From Rhodocyclaceae bacterium (GTDB taxonomy: Bacteria; Pseudomonadota; Gammaproteobacteria; Burkholderiales; Rhodocyclaceae): a stretch of DNA of 22,623 nucleotides. Shown here piece after piece: positions 1 through 8,180 of the stretch. The stretch lies in the NCBI GenBank assembly GCA_023230455.1, contig JALNXH010000032.1, positions 1 to 22,623 of the forward strand. The letters run 5' to 3'. The notes under the pieces were generated by a model. It ran no database searches. It worked only from the letters and a program-made list of their open reading frames with translations, and was not told the origin of the DNA. The position numbers were made by a program, and so were the translations under genes. The stretch's first letter is position 1, and each line of letters starts with the position of its first letter.

Positions 1-117
1 CGTCTGGTGCCCATAGCGAGGCGGAACCACCCCTTCCCATCTCGAACAGGACCGTGAAACACCTCCGCGCCAATGATAGTGAGCTTCCCGCTCGCGAAAG
101 TAGGTCAGCGCCAGACA
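1..117 (+). rRNA. rrf: 5S ribosomal RNA (5' end at window edge)
   Basis: The sequence matches the proteobacterial 5S pattern. The 5' strand GTCTGG (2-7) pairs with the 3' strand CCAGAC (111-116) to close helix I. Typical internal blocks are CCATAGCGAG, CCTTCCCATCTCGAACAGG, CCGTGAAAC and GATAGT. At about 116 nt it is near complete, with at most a base or so lost at the window edge. It implies that a 16S-23S-5S operon lies just upstream. Confidence 0.95.
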
Positions 118-129
118 TCCTATGCAAAT

Positions 130-167
130 CCCCCTCCCGGCTGGTCCGCGGAGGGGGTTTTTGTTTG
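130..167 (+). terminator. Rho-independent terminator of the rRNA operon
   Basis: An 8-bp GC-rich stem (CCCCCTCC at 130-137 with GGAGGGGG at 150-157) with a 12-nt loop is followed directly by TTTTTGTTT. It lies 13 nt after the 5S 3' end, so it should end the rRNA transcript and insulate accA. Confidence 0.9.
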
Positions 168-172
168 TGGCT

Positions 173-181
173 TGGTAGAAT
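173..181 (+). promoter_or_regulatory. Putative extended -10 promoter for accA
   Basis: TG-G-TAGAAT is an extended -10 element (TAGAAT differs from TATAAT at one base) and lies just after the rRNA terminator. It ends only 8 nt before the accA ATG at 190, so transcription would begin at or within 1-3 nt of the start codon. No good -35 hexamer is visible, which is tolerated for extended -10 promoters. Inference only. Confidence 0.4.
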
Positions 182-189
182 GTTGCCCC

Positions 190-1158
190 ATGAAAACTAC
201 TTTTCTTGAATTCGAACAGCCGATCGCTGAGCTGGAAGCGAAAATCGAGCAGCTTCGCTACGTCCAGGACGACTCGGCGGTTGATATATCCGAAGAAATC
301 AGCCGTTTGGAAGCGAAGAGCCTCGCGTTGACCAAGGACGTCTATTCGAAATTGACCCCTTGGCAAATTGCCCAGGTTTCGCGCCATCCGCAACGCCCAT
401 ATACGCTCGATTACGTTGAGCACATCTTCTCTGATTTTGAGGAGCTCCACGGCGACCGTGCGTTTGGCGATGATCGTGCGATCATCGGCGGCTTGGCGCG
501 TTTCGATGGCCGTTCCTGCATGGTCATCGGCCACCAGAAAGGTCGAGACACTAAGGAAAAAATCATCCGCAATTTCGGTATGCCGAGGCCCGAGGGATAT
601 CGAAAAGCGTTGCGGCTGATGAGGCTAGCCGAAAAATTCGATATCCCGATTTTTACCTTTGTGGATACCCCCGGGGCTTTTCCGGGCATCGACGCTGAAG
701 AGCGCGGCCAATCCGAAGCCATCGGCCGCAATCTTTTCGTCATGGCCGAACTGAAAGTGCCCCTCATCACCACCGTGATTGGCGAAGGCGGATCGGGCGG
801 TGCTTTGGCCATAGCGGTCGGCGACGCGGTCCTGATGTTGCAGTATTCGACCTATGCTGTCATTTCTCCCGAGGGTTGTGCCTCGATTCTTTGGAAAAGC
901 TCGGACAGGGCGAGCGATGCTGCCGAAACGATGGGCATTACGGCGGCGCGACTGAAATCGCTGGGGCTGATTGACCGTATCGTTACGGAGCCGCAGGGTG
1001 GCGCTCACCGTGACCACAAGGCGATTGCCGGCTCGGTGAAAAAGGCTTTGCAGGACGCGCTCAAGCAGGTTTCCGGGCTGTCTTCCACCGAGCTCATCGA
1101 ACGTCGTTTCGATCGACTGATGAGCTATGGCAAGTTCAAGGAACTCCCGGTCCACTGA
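190..1158 (+). CDS. accA: Acetyl-CoA carboxylase carboxyltransferase subunit alpha
   Basis: AccA pairs with AccD to form the carboxyltransferase that moves the carboxyl group from biotin-BCCP to acetyl-CoA, giving malonyl-CoA for fatty acid synthesis in the cytoplasm. The 322-residue product has the usual family length. It starts MKTTFLEFEQPIAELEAKIE, the typical helical N-terminus, and carries the crotonase-fold blocks GRDTKEKI, FVDTPGAFPG and GEGGSGGALA, where acyl-CoA and carboxybiotin sites form. The frame stays open upstream to position 73, inside the 5S gene. The ATG at 190 is chosen because it lies after the rRNA terminator and matches the family N-terminus. There is no clear Shine-Dalgarno sequence, and a candidate -10 ends 8 nt before the ATG. 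tilS starts inside its 3' end. Confidence 0.97.
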   Translation: MKTTFLEFEQPIAELEAKIEQLRYVQDDSAVDISEEISRLEAKSLALTKDVYSKLTPWQIAQVSRHPQRPYTLDYVEHIFSDFEELHGDRAFGDDRAIIGGLARFDGRSCMVIGHQKGRDTKEKIIRNFGMPRPEGYRKALRLMRLAEKFDIPIFTFVDTPGAFPGIDAEERGQSEAIGRNLFVMAELKVPLITTVIGEGGSGGALAIAVGDAVLMLQYSTYAVISPEGCASILWKSSDRASDAAETMGITAARLKSLGLIDRIVTEPQGGAHRDHKAIAGSVKKALQDALKQVSGLSSTELIERRFDRLMSYGKFKELPVH

Positions 1159-2452
1159 TTCCCTGGGCATCGTGCAAACGGTGCTACAAGCGCTCCAGCC
1201 GTTTGTCCTCAGCGGGCAGCAGGTCGTCGTAGCGTATTCGGGCGGGCTCGATTCCAGCGTGCTGCTGCATGCTGCTAAAGAGCTGCAGCCTAAATTGAAC
1301 ATCGTTCTGTCGGCCTACCATGTGCATCACGGACTCAGTCGGCATGCGGATAGCTGGGCCAAGCATTGCATGTCTCAATGCCGGGACTGGGAGGTACCGC
1401 TCACCGTAGTGCATGTCGAGGTGGATAGAGAAAGCGCGCAGGGCATCGAGGCGGCAGCGCGCTTGGCACGTTACCGAGCACTTGATAGCGCAGCGGGCGA
1501 CTGGATCATGCTGGCCCACCATCGTGACGATCAGGCGGAGACCCTATTGCTCAACCTGTTGCGTGGCTCAGGCATGCGCGGTGCAGGCGCCATGGCACGA
1601 CATCGCGGACGCTATTTGCGACCGCTACTCGGTTTGTCGCGCGCCGAGCTCGAAGGCTATGCGCGTGCAACCGGGTTGCAATGGGTCGATGACGAGAGCA
1701 ATTCCGATACGGATTTCAGCAGAAATTTCATTCGCCATCGACTGCTTCCCCTCGCGGAAGAGCGCTTCACCGGAGCATCGGCTGCCGTGGCGCGCGCGGC
1801 GGCGGTGTTTGACGAGTCGCGCGGCCTGCTGGACGATCTCGCCAGAATTGACGGTGGCGATGTCATGCCGCTGTCGCTGGAGTCGTTGCGCCGACTCGAT
1901 TGGCCGCGGGCGGCCAATCTGCTTGCCTATGTGTTGCGTCGCCAAGGGGTGGCGGTTCCCAGCCGGCAATGGCTATCGGAAGCGCTGCATCAGCTGCTGG
2001 AAGCCGCTGAAGACCGGCAACCGGCGATCACTATCGGAAATCTAAATCTTCAGTTGCGGCGCTATGCAGGATCTGTCTGGCTGGTGCCGCAGTGGCCGGT
2101 GCCCGCGAGACGCGTCTGGAACGGCACTGGTGAGGTCGAATGGGGCGAAGCCAAAATCGTCTTCTCATCTACTTGGGGGCAGGGCATTGCCCGACATCGA
2201 CTGGATGGGCCGGTCACTTTTCAACCGCGGGGTGGGGGAGAACGGATCAGACTCGCACCGAACGCGTCGTCCCGACCGCTGAAAGACCTGCTACGCGAAG
2301 CCGGAATTCCGCCCTGGTGGCGTGACCGATTGCCGTTGATGTACTGCGGAGAGCACTTGGTGTGGGTACCTGGCATTGGGGTAGCGGACATTTTTCGCTG
2401 TAGTACAGAAGAAGATGGAATCCAGTTAGAGTTCGTCGGAGCAAGTTGGTAA
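1127..2452 (+). CDS. tilS: tRNA(Ile)-lysidine synthase
   Basis: TilS uses ATP to attach lysine to C34 of the CAU-anticodon tRNA-Ile, changing its decoding from AUG to AUA and its charging from Met to Ile. The PP-loop signature SGGLDSS lies at residues 38-44 in the N-terminal ATPase domain, followed by HVHHGLS and HHRDDQAETLLLNLLRGSG. The C-terminal TilS domain is recognised by RPLKDLLREAGIPPWWRDRLP. The ATG at 1127 overlaps accA by 32 nt. GTG codons at 1172 and 1181 are equally plausible starts, because the first 15 residues look unconserved and none of the starts has a good Shine-Dalgarno. Length (441 residues) is normal. Next to accA, it is probably co-transcribed. Confidence 0.93.
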   Translation: MASSRNSRSTDSLGIVQTVLQALQPFVLSGQQVVVAYSGGLDSSVLLHAAKELQPKLNIVLSAYHVHHGLSRHADSWAKHCMSQCRDWEVPLTVVHVEVDRESAQGIEAAARLARYRALDSAAGDWIMLAHHRDDQAETLLLNLLRGSGMRGAGAMARHRGRYLRPLLGLSRAELEGYARATGLQWVDDESNSDTDFSRNFIRHRLLPLAEERFTGASAAVARAAAVFDESRGLLDDLARIDGGDVMPLSLESLRRLDWPRAANLLAYVLRRQGVAVPSRQWLSEALHQLLEAAEDRQPAITIGNLNLQLRRYAGSVWLVPQWPVPARRVWNGTGEVEWGEAKIVFSSTWGQGIARHRLDGPVTFQPRGGGERIRLAPNASSRPLKDLLREAGIPPWWRDRLPLMYCGEHLVWVPGIGVADIFRCSTEEDGIQLEFVGASW

Positions 2453-2455
2453 AAT
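2447..2455 (+). promoter_or_regulatory. Putative extended -10 promoter for ndk
   Basis: TG-G-TAAAAT overlaps the last codons of tilS and has the same TTGGTA(A/G)AAT form as the element before accA. Transcription would begin near 2462, giving a roughly 40-nt leader that carries the ndk Shine-Dalgarno AGGAG at 2491-2495. The -35 region is poor. Inference from pattern only. Confidence 0.35.
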
Positions 2456-2501
2456 CTCGTTCTTTTTCAATACCAGACGGGAAATCCCCGAGGAGAAACA
2501 C

Positions 2502-2927
2502 ATGGCAATCGAACGCACCCTGTCCATCATCAAGCCCGACGCCGTCGCCAAGAACGTGATCGGTAAGATTATCAGCCGCTTTGAAACCAACGGCTTGAAG
2601 GTCGCCGCCGCTCGCTTGGTGCAACTTTCGCGTGCCGAGGCCGAAGGTTTCTACGCGGTGCACAAGGAGCGGCCTTTTTTCAAGGATCTGGTCGAATTCA
2701 TGATCTCCGGCCCGGTTTTCGTACAGGTTCTGGAAGGTGAAAATGCCATCCTCAAAAACCGCGATCTGATGGGCGCCACCGATCCTAAGAAGGCGGCCGC
2801 CGGAACCATTCGTGCCGACTTCGCCGAATCCATCGACGCCAACGCCGTGCACGGTTCCGATGCCCCGGAGACCGCCGCCGTCGAAATCGCCTACTTCTTT
2901 CCTGCGCTGAACGTTTACGCCCGCTGA
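2502..2927 (+). CDS. ndk: Nucleoside diphosphate kinase
   Basis: Ndk transfers the gamma phosphate of ATP to nucleoside diphosphates through a phospho-histidine, keeping NTP and dNTP pools balanced. The 141-residue protein has family length. It shows MAIERTLSIIKPDAV at the N-terminus and the active-site block NAVHGSD with the catalytic H117. AGGAG at 2491-2495 sits 6 nt before the ATG and fixes the start. The stop overlaps the rlmN start by one base (TGATG at 2925-2929), so the two are translationally coupled. The ndk-rlmN-pilW order is common in betaproteobacteria and gammaproteobacteria. Confidence 0.98.
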   Translation: MAIERTLSIIKPDAVAKNVIGKIISRFETNGLKVAAARLVQLSRAEAEGFYAVHKERPFFKDLVEFMISGPVFVQVLEGENAILKNRDLMGATDPKKAAAGTIRADFAESIDANAVHGSDAPETAAVEIAYFFPALNVYAR

Positions 2928-4015
2928 TGAGCGTCAACCTGCTCGATTACGATGGACCTGGTCTGACGGCTCTTTTCGCTGCGCTCGGCGAGAAGGCTTT
3001 TCGCGCTACGCAAGTGGAGCGCTGGATCCATCGCTTCGGGCAGGACGATTTCAACGGCATGACCGACATTGCCAAGAGCCTGCGGCAAAAACTTTTGGCC
3101 GAGGCGTTTATTCAGCCGCCGCCGGTGATTTCGGACAAACTGTCGGACGATGGCACGCGCAAATTCCTGATGGACGTTGGCAATGGCAATGCCATCGAAA
3201 CCGTATTCATCCCCGAAGACAGCCGAGGCACCTTGTGCATCTCCAGCCAGGCCGGCTGTGCCCTCGATTGCTCGTTTTGTTCAACCGGCAAGCAGGGCTT
3301 CAACCGCAACCTTACGGTGGCCGAGATCGTCGGCCAGCTGTGGCAGGCCAACCGCGCGCTCGGACGCGACCCCAAGGGTGAGCGCATCATTTCCAATGTG
3401 GTGATGATGGGCATGGGTGAGCCCCTGGCAAATTTCGACAACGTCGTAAGTGCGCTGCACCTGATGCTGGACGACAATGCCTACGGCCTCTCGCGCCGCC
3501 GTGTGACCGTCTCGACATCGGGCATCGTGCCGGCAATAGATCGTCTGCGCGAAGTCTGCCCGGTGGCCCTGGCTGTGTCGTTGCACGCAGCGACCGATCG
3601 ATTGCGTGACGAATTGGTACCGATCAATCGCAAGTATCCTCTGGCGGAATTGATGGCGGCGTGCCAGCGCTACCTGAAAAATGCGCCGCGCGACTTCGTT
3701 ACCTTCGAGTACGTGATGCTTGATGGGGTCAATGACAGCGAAGCCGACGCTCGCAGCCTTATCCAACTGGTACGCGATGTGCCTTGTAAGTTCAATCTGA
3801 TTCCCTTCAATCCCTTTCCCAAGTCGCCCTACCGGCGCTCGCCTAGCGAACGCATTCGGCGCTTTGCCGACATCCTGATGAGTGTCGGAATCATCACCAC
3901 GACCCGCAAGACGCGCGGTGACGATATCGATGCAGCCTGCGGCCAACTCGCCGGCCAGGTCAGGGACAAGTCTCGCCGCCATAGAACCCCAACCCTGATG
4001 GAGGTTTCATCGTGA
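2927..4015 (+). CDS. rlmN: Dual-specificity 23S rRNA/tRNA adenine-C2 methyltransferase (radical SAM)
   Basis: RlmN methylates C2 of A2503 in 23S rRNA and of A37 in a group of tRNAs, using a radical-SAM mechanism that goes through a methyl-cysteine. The CxxxCxxC cluster motif (C111, C115, C118 in GCALDCSFCSTGKQGF) binds the 4Fe-4S cluster. GMGEPLANFDNV is the SAM-binding GGE-like region, and C338 in DIDAACGQL is the expected methylated cysteine. Length is 362 residues, normal for the family. The start overlaps the ndk stop by one base and the end overlaps the pilW start by four (GTGA). Confidence 0.97.
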   Translation: MSVNLLDYDGPGLTALFAALGEKAFRATQVERWIHRFGQDDFNGMTDIAKSLRQKLLAEAFIQPPPVISDKLSDDGTRKFLMDVGNGNAIETVFIPEDSRGTLCISSQAGCALDCSFCSTGKQGFNRNLTVAEIVGQLWQANRALGRDPKGERIISNVVMMGMGEPLANFDNVVSALHLMLDDNAYGLSRRRVTVSTSGIVPAIDRLREVCPVALAVSLHAATDRLRDELVPINRKYPLAELMAACQRYLKNAPRDFVTFEYVMLDGVNDSEADARSLIQLVRDVPCKFNLIPFNPFPKSPYRRSPSERIRRFADILMSVGIITTTRKTRGDDIDAACGQLAGQVRDKSRRHRTPTLMEVSS

Positions 4016-4791
4016 GAGTGAACGTGCTCCTGTTGTCGGTGTTGTTCCTGATGGCAGGGTGTGCGACGTCCCCCAGTGCTTCGCTATCCCAGCCGGTAGC
4101 GCAGCAGAGTGGCAAGGGCGACAAGCGCAACCGGGCGCGCGTGCACGCTGAACTCGGTTTCGCCTATTATGAATCGCAGCGACTCGGCCCGGCCCTGGAA
4201 GAGGCCCGCGTCGCCATTGGCATCGATAGCGGTTATGCGCTGGCTTACAATCTGCTCGGCTTGGTCTATACCGAGTTGCGCGAAAAAACTTCCGCCGAGG
4301 AGGCATTCCACCGCGCCCTGCAACTTGCTCCCGGCGATCCGGACATCAGTAATAGCTATGGTTGGTTTCTTTGCCAGGTCGGTCAGGAACAGAAGGCCCA
4401 GACCTATTTCCAGGCAGCGGTGCATAACCCGCTGTATACGGCGCCGGTGATTGCACTGCTCAACTCCGCGACCTGTGCGCTTAAGGTGAAGAATGATGCT
4501 CTGGCCACCGACGCACTGGGTCAGATCCTGCAACTGGACCCGGAAAATCTTCGCGCTCTATATCTGACCGCCGAAATCAGTTACCGCGCTGGCCGCTTTG
4601 GTGAAGCTCGCTTGCGCTTGAGTGAATTGCATCGTCGTAGCGAGCCGACGGCGGAGACTTCCTGGCTGGCCTTGCGTGTGGCCCGTAAGCTTGGGGATCG
4701 CAGCGACGAGGCACGTTTCATGGCCCTGCTCAGGCAAAAATTTCCCGATTCTCCCGAAACGCAAAAAACGCTTCAGGGCATTTCTGAATGA
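4012..4791 (+). CDS. pilW: Type IV pilus biogenesis/stability lipoprotein PilW (PilF family)
   Basis: PilW/PilF is an outer-membrane lipoprotein pilotin that helps the PilQ secretin reach and assemble in the outer membrane. The N-terminal signal MRVNVLLLSVLFLMAGC has a lipobox (LMAGC) with lipidated C17. The rest is tetratricopeptide-repeat helices, for example ALAYNLLGLVYTEL and DISNSYGWFLCQ. The GTG at 4012 is preceded by GGAGG at 4000-4004 and overlaps the rlmN stop (GTGA), so the start is well supported. Between rlmN and rodZ is the conserved position of this gene. It suggests that the host makes type IV pili, although no other pil genes are in the window. Confidence 0.93.
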   Translation: MRVNVLLLSVLFLMAGCATSPSASLSQPVAQQSGKGDKRNRARVHAELGFAYYESQRLGPALEEARVAIGIDSGYALAYNLLGLVYTELREKTSAEEAFHRALQLAPGDPDISNSYGWFLCQVGQEQKAQTYFQAAVHNPLYTAPVIALLNSATCALKVKNDALATDALGQILQLDPENLRALYLTAEISYRAGRFGEARLRLSELHRRSEPTAETSWLALRVARKLGDRSDEARFMALLRQKFPDSPETQKTLQGISE

Positions 4792-5627
4792 TCGAACAAA
4801 CCAACATCGAGCCGCTCGTTGCCGACGCCGCGCCCGCCGAGGTACTGCCGCTTCCCGGATACTTGCTGCGCAAGGCGCGCGAAGAAAAGGGCCTTTCACT
4901 CAGCGATGTGGCACACACACTCAAATTCAGCGTGCGGCAGATCGAAGCGCTTGAGTCGGATGACTACAACGCGTTGCAAGGAGCAACCTTCGTTCGCGGT
5001 TTCATTCGTGCGTACGCGCGTCTGCTGCGCATAGCGCCTGAGCCTTTGCTCGGCCGTTTGGATGCGACCGCGCCGCAGATCGAGGTCGAGATCGCCGCTC
5101 CCGCCAATATGGGCGAAGCGACGCCGCGGCCATTTATGGAACGCCACCAAAAGGCGGCAATTGCCGCTCTGATCGTGTTGACGGCGCTGGCGATCGCCGC
5201 CTATCTGTGGACCCGCGAGGAAGTGGCGACGGGTGCCGAGTCTGTGCATATACCCCCCACCGCGGCGAGTGAGCCGGCCGAGCCTGTTGCAGCGCCGCCG
5301 GCAGTCGTTGTGACGAGTACGGAGTCTTCGGTGCGGGCCGATTCGGCCACGGTGGAGCAACCGGTGTTGTCTGTTGCTCCCGGCCCAGGGGAAAAGCAGC
5401 TGACGTTGGACTTTGACGCCAGGTCGTGGGTGGAAATCAAAGATGCGGGCAATCGAGTGATTCTTACCGGCGAGTTTCCGCAGGGGGCCCGGCAGACGGT
5501 TAACGGCCGACCGCCGTTTCAGTTGTGGATCGGCAAGGCATCGGGTGTGCGGGTGGTCGATGGCGATAAAAAAATCGATTTGCAACCCTACGCGCGCGAC
5601 GATGTCGCCCGCCTGACCGTGGATTGA
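4788..5627 (+). CDS. rodZ: RodZ-like helix-turn-helix membrane protein (cell shape)
   Basis: RodZ links the MreB cytoskeleton to the membrane elongation machinery. The protein has an N-terminal helix-turn-helix domain (about residues 24-88: LLRKAREEKGLSLSDVAHTL ... TFVRGFIRAYARLL), one transmembrane segment at about 123-141, a Pro/Ala-rich periplasmic linker, and a C-terminal DUF4115-type beta domain (from about 200: LTLDFDARSWVEIKDAGNRV). This is the classic RodZ layout. The start overlaps the pilW stop (ATGA), indicating coupling. It lies just before ispG, as in many proteobacteria. The helix-turn-helix is more likely an MreB-binding fold than a DNA regulator, which is family knowledge and not visible in the sequence. 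Confidence 0.9.
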   Translation: MIEQTNIEPLVADAAPAEVLPLPGYLLRKAREEKGLSLSDVAHTLKFSVRQIEALESDDYNALQGATFVRGFIRAYARLLRIAPEPLLGRLDATAPQIEVEIAAPANMGEATPRPFMERHQKAAIAALIVLTALAIAAYLWTREEVATGAESVHIPPTAASEPAEPVAAPPAVVVTSTESSVRADSATVEQPVLSVAPGPGEKQLTLDFDARSWVEIKDAGNRVILTGEFPQGARQTVNGRPPFQLWIGKASGVRVVDGDKKIDLQPYARDDVARLTVD

Positions 5628-5635
5628 TTCTCTCC

Positions 5636-6877
5636 ATGCCTGACCACAATCCGCGCGGGCCTTTGCCTCGCCGTCGCTCCCTTGGCGTTCGCGTCGGTAA
5701 GGTGCTGATCGGCGGTGAGGCTCCGGTCGTCGTGCAGTCGATGACCAACACCGACACGGTGGACGATTTCGCCACCGCGATGCAGATTGCCCAGTTGTCC
5801 CGCGCCGGCTCGGAAATCGTCCGGCTTACGGTCAACAACCGCGAGGCCGCGGCCGCCGTGGTAAAAATCCGCAACCGTCTGTTGACGATGGGGATTGATG
5901 TTCCGCTAGTCGGCGATTTCCATTTCAACGGCCACAAGCTGCTCGCCGAAGTGCCCGAGTGCGCGGAAGCGCTCGACAAGCTGCGCATCAATCCGGGCAA
6001 TGTCGGCAAGGGTGCCCGCCGCGACGAGCAGTTCGCGCAGCTGATCGAGATTGCTTGCAAGTACGATAAGCCAGTGCGTATCGGCGTTAATTGGGGCAGC
6101 CTCGACCAGTTGCTGCTGGCGCGGATCATGGACGAGAATGCAAAGCGCGCCGTGCCGAAGAATGCGGTCGAAATCATGCGCGAGGCAATGATCGCCTCGG
6201 CTCTGGAATCGGCCGACAGGGCGGTCGAATTGGGTCTGCCGGCCGACCACATCATTCTCTCCTGCAAGGTTTCGGGAGTGCAGGATCTGATCGCCGTGTA
6301 TCGTGATCTTGCCGCCTGCTGTGACTACGCGTTGCATCTGGGCCTCACCGAGGCGGGCATGGGCAGCAAGGGCATCGTCGCATCGACGGCGGCGTTGTCG
6401 GTGCTGCTACAGGAAGGCATCGGCGACACCCTGCGTGTTTCGTTGACGCCCGAGCCCAACGGCGATCGTACCAAGGAAGTCGTTGTCGCCCAGGAAATCC
6501 TACAGACCATGGGCCTGCGGGCATTCACTCCGCTGGTCGCTGCCTGTCCCGGCTGCGGCCGCACCACCAGCACTTACTTCCAGGAGCTGGCGCAGGACAT
6601 CCAGACCTATGTGCGCGAGCAGATGGTGCACTGGAAAGTTGAGCGCATCGGTGTCGAGAATATGAGCTTGGCGGTCATGGGCTGCGTAGTAAATGGGCCG
6701 GGTGAGAGCAAACACGCGAATATCGGCATCTCATTGCCCGGCACCGGCGAGGAACCAGTGGCGCCGGTGTACGTGGACGGCGAGCGGGTGGTGACCTTGC
6801 GCGGCGACAACATTTCCGCCGAATTCCGCCAAATTATCGAAGACTACGTAGCGCGCACGTACCCGACGCGCTTGTAA
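5636..6877 (+). CDS. ispG: 4-hydroxy-3-methylbut-2-en-1-yl diphosphate synthase (flavodoxin)
   Basis: IspG reductively converts MEcPP to HMBPP, the second-to-last step of the MEP isoprenoid pathway, with a 4Fe-4S cluster. Cysteines C304 and C307 (ACPGCGRT) and C350 (MGCVVNGPGE) with E357 have the spacing of the known ligand set, three Cys plus one Glu. The TIM-barrel N-terminus includes PVVVQSMTNTDT and DFHFN. I start at the ATG at 5636 (413 residues). The frame stays open to a TTG at 5624 that overlaps rodZ, but the ATG gives the family N-terminus. There is no clear Shine-Dalgarno, so translation may follow from rodZ. Confidence 0.97.
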   Translation: MPDHNPRGPLPRRRSLGVRVGKVLIGGEAPVVVQSMTNTDTVDDFATAMQIAQLSRAGSEIVRLTVNNREAAAAVVKIRNRLLTMGIDVPLVGDFHFNGHKLLAEVPECAEALDKLRINPGNVGKGARRDEQFAQLIEIACKYDKPVRIGVNWGSLDQLLLARIMDENAKRAVPKNAVEIMREAMIASALESADRAVELGLPADHIILSCKVSGVQDLIAVYRDLAACCDYALHLGLTEAGMGSKGIVASTAALSVLLQEGIGDTLRVSLTPEPNGDRTKEVVVAQEILQTMGLRAFTPLVAACPGCGRTTSTYFQELAQDIQTYVREQMVHWKVERIGVENMSLAVMGCVVNGPGESKHANIGISLPGTGEEPVAPVYVDGERVVTLRGDNISAEFRQIIEDYVARTYPTRL

Positions 6878-6887
6878 ACCGCAAACC

Positions 6888-8168
6888 ATGAGTCAAACTT
6901 TGCAAGCCATCCGCGGGATGAACGACATCCTGCCCGACGACGCCGAACTCTGGGAGCAGTTCGAGGAACTGGTCCGCGACTGGCTCGATGCCTATGCTTA
7001 CCGGCCCATCCGCATGCCGCTGGTGGAGCCGACGCCGCTGTTCAGCCGGGCCATCGGCGAGGTTACCGACATCGTCGAAAAGGAAATGTATTCCTTCGAG
7101 GACAGTCTTAACGGCGAACAACTCACTCTGCGCCCAGAGGGTACAGCCTCCTGCGTGCGCGCGGTGCTCCAGCACAACCTGCTCTACGAAGCGCCGCGCC
7201 GGCTCTGGTACATGGGGCCGATGTTCCGTCACGAGCGGCCGCAGAAGGGGCGCTATCGGCAGTTCCATCAGGTCGGTGTCGAAGCCCTCGGTTTTGCCGG
7301 CCCCGATGTCGATGCGGAACAGATCCTGATGTGCCAGCGTCTGTGGGACGACCTTGGGCTGGACGGCATCCGCCTAGAAATTAACTCCCTTGGCCAGCCG
7401 GAAGAACGGGCGCGGCACCGCGCCGATCTGATCGCCTATCTGAGCCTGCACGAAGCGCGCCTCGATGCCGACGGTAAGCGCCGGCTGCATACCAATCCGC
7501 TGCGCATCCTCGACACCAAGAATCCCGAAATGCAGGATCTGGTCGAGGCGGCTCCCAAGCTGATCGACTATCTGGGCGCCGAATCGCTGCAACACTTCGA
7601 GGGCGTCCAAGCCATCCTCAAGGATGCCTGTATTCCCTACAAGATCAACCCGCGGCTGGTGCGCGGCCTCGACTACTACAATCTCACGGTGTTCGAGTGG
7701 ATCACCGACAGCCTGGGTGCTCAAGGCACGGTTTGCGCCGGCGGCCGCTACGACGGGCTGGTTCACCAGCTCGGCGGCAAGCAGGCGCCGGCTTGCGGTT
7801 TCGCCATGGGCGTGGAGCGTTTGCTGGCGTTGTGGAAGGAGCAGGGCCACGCGCATCAAAGGCCGGCTCCGGATGTCTATGTGGTACACCAGGGGGCGGC
7901 CGCTGGGCGCCATGCCTTCCGCGTCGCCGAATTGTTGCGCGATGCAGGGTTCGCAGTGCACCTGCATTGCGGCGGCGGCAGTTTCAAGTCGCAGATGAAG
8001 AAGGCCGACGGTTCCGGCGCTGTACTCGCCGCGATCATTGGCGACGACGAGGCGGCAGCGGATGCCGTGAGCCTCAAGCCCCTGCGCAGCGAGGGCGACC
8101 AACGCACGGTCGGACGGGAACAGGTAGCGGAAGCTGCGGCTGAAGTTATTTTCGGAACGGAAGAATAA
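6888..8168 (+). CDS. hisS: Histidine--tRNA ligase
   Basis: HisRS charges tRNA-His. It is a class II synthetase: the N-terminus QAIRGMNDILP is typical, motif 2 appears as MFRHERPQKGRYRQFHQ, and the histidine-specific blocks RGLDYYNLTVFEW (near residue 260) and AGGRYDGL (near 284) are present. The C-terminal anticodon-binding domain follows (DVYVVHQG...). Length (426 residues) is normal. It starts 10 nt after ispG and is followed by yfgM after 12 nt. The same order ispG-hisS-yfgM-bamB-der is found in E. coli. The distant paralogue hisZ, which lacks synthetase activity, lies later in this window. Confidence 0.98.
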   Translation: MSQTLQAIRGMNDILPDDAELWEQFEELVRDWLDAYAYRPIRMPLVEPTPLFSRAIGEVTDIVEKEMYSFEDSLNGEQLTLRPEGTASCVRAVLQHNLLYEAPRRLWYMGPMFRHERPQKGRYRQFHQVGVEALGFAGPDVDAEQILMCQRLWDDLGLDGIRLEINSLGQPEERARHRADLIAYLSLHEARLDADGKRRLHTNPLRILDTKNPEMQDLVEAAPKLIDYLGAESLQHFEGVQAILKDACIPYKINPRLVRGLDYYNLTVFEWITDSLGAQGTVCAGGRYDGLVHQLGGKQAPACGFAMGVERLLALWKEQGHAHQRPAPDVYVVHQGAAAGRHAFRVAELLRDAGFAVHLHCGGGSFKSQMKKADGSGAVLAAIIGDDEAAADAVSLKPLRSEGDQRTVGREQVAEAAAEVIFGTEE

Positions 8169-8180
8169 GGGACGGCAAAC

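Noticed and set aside
73..189. N-terminal extension of the accA frame into the 5S gene
   Set aside because: It would translate rRNA and the terminator, and the family N-terminus starts at the ATG at 190.
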